The position numbers and the translations under genes are program-made. Below are positions 5,387 through 9,733 of a stretch of 9,733 bases of DNA, in pieces. Source of the DNA: Bacillota bacterium (lineage in GTDB: Bacteria > Bacillota_A > Clostridia > DSM-8532); contig JAFADM010000505.1 in assembly GCA_023424865.1 (NCBI GenBank), positions 1 to 9,733 on the forward strand, read 5' to 3'. The notes beneath the pieces are model-generated. The model did not search any database and was not told where the DNA came from. It was given only the letters and a program-made list of their open reading frames with translations. How positions within the stretch are numbered: position 1 is the stretch's first letter; each line of letters opens with the position of its first letter.

Positions 5387-5854
5387 ATGAAAAAAATACT
5401 TGTTACTGCAAGTACCCTTATAGTGATAATAGCGTCTTTATTTACTTTTACTTCCTGCTTAAATCAACAAAAAGACATTCAGGTTTATTCCTTTAGCGGA
5501 AAAAACGACACTTTTGCAGTCAATAATGGTGTAATTATTGTAACGGAGGATTTGGAAAAATTTATTGGCGGTGATTTAAGCTTTGGAAATGCACAGCCAA
5601 ATGTAAAAAATAGTGCCGTAAGGTATTACTTTTTTAAAGACGGTATGGATACAACCCTGCTGGAAAACGTGGATATGAACAGTAATGGCGGTGTTCTTCA
5701 AAAGGATACGGGCTCCATCAGCTCAGAAGATCTATTCTATGGAAATGATTTGGAATTAATTGTAAAATCCTTGAATTTCTCACTTAAAGGAACCTTCATA
5801 TCCGGTGAAAAATTTGAATATAGCATCCCTCTTGAAGTAAAAAGGATTTATTAA
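5387..5854 (+). CDS. Small AT-rich lipoprotein of unknown function
   Basis: A 155-residue protein not recognised as a known family. Residues 1-24 form a lipoprotein signal (MKK, hydrophobic ILVTASTLIVIIASLF, lipobox FTSC, lipidated Cys24), so it should sit on the outer face of the membrane. The mature part is mostly predicted beta strands (for example KDIQVYSFSGKNDTFAV, NNGVIIVTED, SLNFSLKGTFISG), consistent with a small beta-sandwich domain. Its DNA is visibly AT-richer than the neighbours and uses AT-ending codons, suggesting a different origin. The ribosome binding site is poor: AGGAG is 15 bases upstream, and GAAGG abuts the start closely. It stands alone between the ABC importer and the two-component genes and appears to have its own promoter and possibly a terminator. 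Confidence 0.75.
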   Translation: MKKILVTASTLIVIIASLFTFTSCLNQQKDIQVYSFSGKNDTFAVNNGVIIVTEDLEKFIGGDLSFGNAQPNVKNSAVRYYFFKDGMDTTLLENVDMNSNGGVLQKDTGSISSEDLFYGNDLELIVKSLNFSLKGTFISGEKFEYSIPLEVKRIY

Positions 5855-5870
5855 TTTACTTGCCTTTTTT
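5835..5870 (+). terminator. Possible AU-rich intrinsic terminator after the lipoprotein gene
   Basis: AAGTAAA (5835-5841) is complementary to TTTACTT (5855-5861) across a 13-base loop and is followed after GCC by six T residues (5865-5870). The stem is AU-rich and begins inside the coding end, so termination would be weak. Confidence 0.35.
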
Positions 5871-5983
5871 CTCCACAAACAGGCAGATCCATCCACAACA
5901 AAATAAATCGATGATTATCCGTATACCCTAACAGATAGAATTAGGCTAAAATAAGGCTATAGGTTATGAAAGGTGAGGAATGG

Positions 5984-7591
5984 ATGTATCATTTGGTTCT
6001 GGTTGAGGATGAAGAGATTGAGCGGGAGTATTTGCGGCGCTTTGTTAATTGGGAAAAAATGAATATCGAAGTTGCCGCAGCCTTTGAAAGCGCTGAAGAA
6101 GCTCTGTCCTTTGCGGAACGCAACAGAGTGGACATACTCCTGACCGACATAAAGCTCCTTGGCATATCGGGCCTGGCGCTGGCCAAAAAGCTTCTTTCCA
6201 TTAAGCCCGAGGTTAAAGTGGTTATTCTATCCGGGTATCAGCAGTTTGAATATGCCAGGGAAGCGGTGGATATAAGGGCCATGTCCTTTCTGACAAAGCC
6301 CGTGGATATGTCCGAGCTGGAAGCCGTGTTTACGAAGGTTGTGGAGCAATGCGTCCGGGAAGAGAATGAAAAGCTTGAAAAGGCAAGACTTCAGGAAATC
6401 GTGGAAAGAAACATGCCCGTTCTTAAAAATAAATTCTATGAGGATTTGCTCCACGGCCGCCTGACGGCTTCCGAAACCGAAAGATACGGATCGTCCTTCG
6501 GGCTTACTAAAACCGATGGCATTTATAATGTTCTGGTCTCGGAGATTGATGCCTTTGCCACATTGACGGAAAAGATGGAACCCTCGGAAATCCATTTGCT
6601 TCAAATAAGCGTCCTTGAAATTATGAAGACCGTTTATATGCCGCCGGGAAGTGTGAACCTGTCCATAAGGGACGGACGCTTCGGAACCCTTGTGGTCCTT
6701 GACGGAGTTGAGGCTGAAAATGCCTATAAGAAGGGGCTGGAGCTGGCCCAGGATATACAGGGCAAGGTTAATCAGAAGCTTAATCTGGAGATGACTGTGG
6801 GGATCGGCAAGGAAGCCCGTAATCTGGCGGATCTTAAAATCTCCTATCAAAAGGCCTGTGATGCGGTAGCCTTTAAATTTTACATGGGAAGCAACCAGAT
6901 TATCCATTATAAGGATATTTACTATGATGAAAACAGCGGGGGCATCGATCTTGAGGAAGCGGGAAGGCAGACGGCCACAGCCGTTGGTCTTTGTGACAGG
7001 GAAAAGCTGGAAGCCTTATTAATCAAGCTGTTTGATGATCTGCGCGCAAAATCCGGCACCGACAATTACATCCGTAACAGCTGTGTTTATCTCTTATCCC
7101 GTGTTTCCGCATCTCTCCAGGAAATTCACGAAAGCTTCGGCAAGGTCTTTGGCGATGAGTCCCTGGTATGGCAGAAGATACTAAAAATTGATACGGCCTT
7201 CGATCTCCAGCTTTGGCTTACCAATATTTTAAACGCCGTCATTGATTATCTTGCGGAAAAAAAGGCAGGGAGTAATAAACGGATTATTGCAAGCATACTG
7301 CGTTATGTTGAGGAAAATTACCACAGGAACATCGGTATTTCAGACATTGCGGCCCAGGTTTACCTTTCACCCAACTATATCAGCGTTATTTTCAAAAAGG
7401 AGACAGGAGAAGCCTTCTCCAATTATCTCATCCGTTACCGAATGGAAAAAGCGTCCGCCATGCTAAAGGAAACGAATTTAAAGGTCTATGAAATAGGGGA
7501 CAGGGTGGGGTACACCAACACATCTCATTTTTGTACGGCGTTTAAAAAAATGTATGGGGTGAGCCCGAATGATTACAGGGAAAGAATCTGA
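5984..7591 (+). CDS. AraC-type response regulator (YesN-like)
   Basis: A 535-residue regulator. The receiver domain covers about 1-120: acidic pair E8/D9 (VLVEDEE), phospho-acceptor D55 (LLTDIK), S83 (ILSGY) and K105 (FLTKPVD). The central region (about 130-410) resembles the linker of YesN-type regulators, including a GIGKEARNLADLKISYQKA stretch as in CdaR/PucR-type GGDEF-like domains. The last about 105 residues are an AraC double helix-turn-helix (ISDIAAQVYLSPNYIS and a second at YEIGDRVGYTNTSHF, ending YGVSPNDYRERI). Start ATG 5984 is preferred because AGGTGAGG lies 5 bases upstream; the in-frame ATG 5966 has no good site and would precede the usual receiver start. It overlaps the kinase gene by 23 bases. 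It should bind DNA when phosphorylated by that kinase, probably activating the transporter genes that begin at 9685. Confidence 0.93.
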   Translation: MYHLVLVEDEEIEREYLRRFVNWEKMNIEVAAAFESAEEALSFAERNRVDILLTDIKLLGISGLALAKKLLSIKPEVKVVILSGYQQFEYAREAVDIRAMSFLTKPVDMSELEAVFTKVVEQCVREENEKLEKARLQEIVERNMPVLKNKFYEDLLHGRLTASETERYGSSFGLTKTDGIYNVLVSEIDAFATLTEKMEPSEIHLLQISVLEIMKTVYMPPGSVNLSIRDGRFGTLVVLDGVEAENAYKKGLELAQDIQGKVNQKLNLEMTVGIGKEARNLADLKISYQKACDAVAFKFYMGSNQIIHYKDIYYDENSGGIDLEEAGRQTATAVGLCDREKLEALLIKLFDDLRAKSGTDNYIRNSCVYLLSRVSASLQEIHESFGKVFGDESLVWQKILKIDTAFDLQLWLTNILNAVIDYLAEKKAGSNKRIIASILRYVEENYHRNIGISDIAAQVYLSPNYISVIFKKETGEAFSNYLIRYRMEKASAMLKETNLKVYEIGDRVGYTNTSHFCTAFKKMYGVSPNDYRERI

Positions 7592-9446
7592 AAGAGTTGC
7601 CGCATTGAAAAGCCGGCTGCTTCATCCCCTTAAGCGGATGAAGCTCATACCCAAGCTATCCATTTCCTATATCCTTATCATTCTTCTTTGCATAGCCATT
7701 ATCGGAGGATTTTATTATATCCGCCTCTACCAGAGCATTACCCAATCCACAGAGGAGCTTTTGGGAAACAATATTTCCCAGGCAGAGGAAAGTCTGGAAT
7801 ATAAAATTGAGCTTTACAATACGCTGGCCGATATTCTTTATCTCAACAGCAATATGCAGGAGCTCCTTTTTAAGGAATATTTCGAGCCCATAAGCCGGTA
7901 TATCGCTCTGGACGAAATTCAGAAGCACCTTCTGCCTCTTATGGACGGGTATAAGGACGTGGCCTCCCTTCGTCTTTATGTTACCAATGAAACCATCGTC
8001 CCCTTTGAGGATTATGTCATGAGCATTAAAAATGTGGAAAGAGACGCATTCTACAGGAGCCTTTCCATTCATGACGATAATGTGAAATGGCTGATTATGG
8101 AGAATATGCCCGTGCCCGGAAACGGGTCGGGAGGCTACACTCCAAGTCCGGGGGCAGAGGTTCCCATGCTTACCAATCAGATCGCCGTCATTAAAAATAT
8201 GCGCCATTTACCCACGGGCACTTATCTGGGCTTTCTCATGGTGCGTATTAATATGGAGAGCCTCTTCAGAGGTATTTCCTACATGGAGGATGCCAGCGAG
8301 GGGTGGTTTGACGTGACGGACAAAAACGGCAAGCTAATCTACAGCGCGGCGGACAAGGATTCTAATAACGGCGAGGAATCTTATGTTGACAGGGTTCAGG
8401 CCAGGTATGGTGAAATCCTGACGGAAACGGAAAGCAGTGTAACCCTGCCCGTAGACGGAAAAGACTATCTTCTTCTGTCCCGTACCATTGAGCCCACGGG
8501 CTGGAAAATATTCTATGTAAACCCTCTTAGCAGGTATCAGAGCGATATGGAGAGCCTTCGAACAGCCACCATTATTCTTGTGGGAATATCCCTTACTCTG
8601 TTTGCTCTGCTTTCCTATTTTATGGCTATGGGCTTTTCAAAAAAAATACTGCTGTTGTCCCAATCCATGAAGCATCTGGAGGACGGCAATTTCAACATCC
8701 GTATTCCGGTGAGCGGCAGCGATGAAATTGATAAGCTTGGGGAAGGCTTTAATGTGATGACCCATGAGCTTAAGAAGCTTATGGACGAGGTGGTTGTGGT
8801 AAAGGAGCGGGAAAAGGAGGCCGAGCTTAAGGCGCTTCAGGCCCAGATCAATCCCCATTTTCTCTATAATACCCTGGCCTCCATCAGCTATTTGAGTGCG
8901 GAGTACGGAGCGGAAGACATTATGAAAATTTCCAATGCCCTTGCCAAATTTTACCGTATTTCCTTAAGCAAAGGCAGGAATATTATACGCATCCGGGATG
9001 AATTGGAGCATATCCGGGCTTATATGGACATTCAGGACATCCGCTTTAAAAAGAGGATCCGAATGGTCTATGAGATAGACCCCGCAGTTCTTAATGGAAG
9101 CTCCCCCAAGCTTCTCCTCCAGCCCTTTGTGGAAAATGCCGTTCTTCATGGCATGTGGGTGAACAAAAAAAGCATTACCATACGCATTGTGGTTAAGAGA
9201 GAGGCGGACCTGGTTCTCTGGAAGGTTATTGACGACGGTGTTGGAATGGACAGGGAAACCCTGGACATTATCTCAGGGGATGTGGATAAGCCTGAAAGAG
9301 GCTATGGTGCTGTTAATGTGGATCGCCGCATTAAGGTCAGCTTCGGCGAGGAATACGGTGTCAAGGTATTCAGCCTGCTCGGCGCGGGTACGGCCGTGAC
9401 GCTGTCCATACCCTACATTCCCTATGATGAAATAGCCGATAAATAA
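7569..9446 (+). CDS. Membrane sensor histidine kinase (LytS/YesM-like)
   Basis: A 625-residue kinase. Layout: short cytoplasmic start; TM1 about 32-51; an extracellular dCache-like sensor region about 52-330; TM2 about 335-355; HAMP about 355-408; coiled stretch; His_kinase domain with phospho-acceptor His430 in NPHFLYN; N-box QPFVENAVLHG (518-528, Asn523); and G-box DDGVGMD (555-561) plus a later GAGTAV. This H-box and ATPase combination is that of the LytS/YesM class, which pairs with AraC-type regulators. ATG 7569 is used, with GGGGTGAG as a fair binding site inside the regulator gene; the 23-base overlap implies coupled translation. The signal is unknown. In Paenibacillus and Clostridia such kinases often respond to sugars or oligosaccharides, which fits the secreted-protein gene downstream. 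Confidence 0.93.
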   Translation: MITGKESERVAALKSRLLHPLKRMKLIPKLSISYILIILLCIAIIGGFYYIRLYQSITQSTEELLGNNISQAEESLEYKIELYNTLADILYLNSNMQELLFKEYFEPISRYIALDEIQKHLLPLMDGYKDVASLRLYVTNETIVPFEDYVMSIKNVERDAFYRSLSIHDDNVKWLIMENMPVPGNGSGGYTPSPGAEVPMLTNQIAVIKNMRHLPTGTYLGFLMVRINMESLFRGISYMEDASEGWFDVTDKNGKLIYSAADKDSNNGEESYVDRVQARYGEILTETESSVTLPVDGKDYLLLSRTIEPTGWKIFYVNPLSRYQSDMESLRTATIILVGISLTLFALLSYFMAMGFSKKILLLSQSMKHLEDGNFNIRIPVSGSDEIDKLGEGFNVMTHELKKLMDEVVVVKEREKEAELKALQAQINPHFLYNTLASISYLSAEYGAEDIMKISNALAKFYRISLSKGRNIIRIRDELEHIRAYMDIQDIRFKKRIRMVYEIDPAVLNGSSPKLLLQPFVENAVLHGMWVNKKSITIRIVVKREADLVLWKVIDDGVGMDRETLDIISGDVDKPERGYGAVNVDRRIKVSFGEEYGVKVFSLLGAGTAVTLSIPYIPYDEIADK

Positions 9447-9599
9447 CGGATTTCGTTAAAAGCTTCTGTGATTTGACTATTTGGTTTTTATTCCGTCGGA
9501 ATGAAGGATGCAATGGAAACGAAACAAATCGATGATAGTGAATATTGTCAAGGGGTTCTTGTTCATGGAACAATAAAGACAGGTAATTCATCCATCTCC

Positions 9600-9620
9600 T
9601 TATGGTAGCCGGCACCATAA
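9600..9620. promoter_or_regulatory. 21-bp palindromic operator-like element
   Basis: TTATGGT (9600-9606) is mirrored by ACCATAA (9614-9620) around AGCCGGC, itself containing the palindrome GCCGGC. It lies 64 bases upstream of the gene start at 9685, without a following T-tract. It could be a regulator binding site or an RNA leader hairpin. In the rest of the 238-base gap (9447-9684) there is also a small dyad TTGTTC-atg-GAACAA (9559-9573) and a lone TTGACT (9473-9478), but no complete convincing promoter. Confidence 0.45.
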
Positions 9621-9684
9621 CAGCGAGAGCGTTCCTTAAGGCGCAAAGAATGATTTACAATGAAATCTAAGGAGGATGCTATCG

Positions 9685-9733
9685 ATGAAAAAAGTCATTG
9701 TGACAATTCTGACCATGATGCTGGTATTCTCGG
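9685..9733 (+). CDS. Secreted protein N-terminus, probably a solute-binding lipoprotein (partial)
   Basis: Sixteen residues are visible (MKKVIVTILTMMLVFS), the charged and hydrophobic part of a signal peptide, and the frame runs off the right edge. A strong AAGGAGG (9669-9675) is 9 bases upstream of ATG 9685. Its position directly after a YesM/YesN-type pair is typical for the sugar-binding lipoprotein of an ABC importer; this identity is inferred from context only. Confidence 0.65.
   Translation, partial: MKKVIVTILTMMLVFS

Noticed and set aside
5927..5945. CCTAA-N9-TTAGG dyad before the response regulator considered as a third CRP-type operator
   Set aside because: Half-sites and spacing differ from the GTTAG-N6-CTAAC pair; short dyads of this kind are expected by chance.
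6227..6907. A 226-codon minus-strand open frame inside the response regulator
   Set aside because: It is a shadow of a gene with clear receiver and AraC motifs; the translation has no recognisable domain.
9491..9502. ATTCC-gtc-GGAAT dyad considered as a terminator of the kinase operon
   Set aside because: The stem is only 5 bp and the T-run lies before it rather than after it on the plus strand.

Overview
The window looks like Bacillota (Firmicutes), most likely an anaerobic Clostridia member. The basis is the strong AGGAGG-type ribosome binding sites, lipoprotein-type solute-binding proteins, Pro/Thr-rich lipoprotein linkers, and a YesM/YesN-type two-component system next to a secreted-protein gene. 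Base composition is moderate, apart from one clearly AT-richer gene. The taxonomic call is inference from style; no rRNA or marker gene is present.

Left block (1-1668, minus strand): three tightly coupled genes are transcribed leftwards off the window. In transcription order they are a cysteine-rich G3E-family (HypB/UreG-like) P-loop GTPase, a soluble ABC-type ATPase with an unusual Walker B/D-loop, and the start of a protein resembling a solute-binding protein but lacking a signal peptide. Overlaps of 13 and 4 bases indicate translational coupling. No transmembrane component is visible. The set may be a cytoplasmic metal- or cofactor-handling module rather than a normal importer, but its function is unknown.

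Centre (1669-5256): a 337-base divergent intergenic region holds a good sigma-70-type promoter and two copies of a GTTAG-N6-CTAAC-like dyad with CRP/FNR operator geometry. To its right lie a CRP/FNR-family regulator (2006-2674) and a complete TauA/SsuA-type ABC importer: a lipoprotein binding protein, a permease and an ATPase. The regulator probably controls both arms. The permease has an odd (Gly-Lys-Pro)7 cytoplasmic N-terminus encoded by a 9-bp tandem repeat. The ATPase is short and has a substituted Walker A motif.

Right block (5257-9733): an AT-rich orphan lipoprotein (5387-5854) is followed by an overlapping AraC-type response regulator and LytS/YesM-type sensor kinase pair (5984-9446). 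After a 238-base gap comes the start of a secreted protein, probably the solute-binding lipoprotein of the transporter this system regulates (9685 onwards). In related organisms such triads control carbohydrate uptake. The two halves of the window look like separate functional units.
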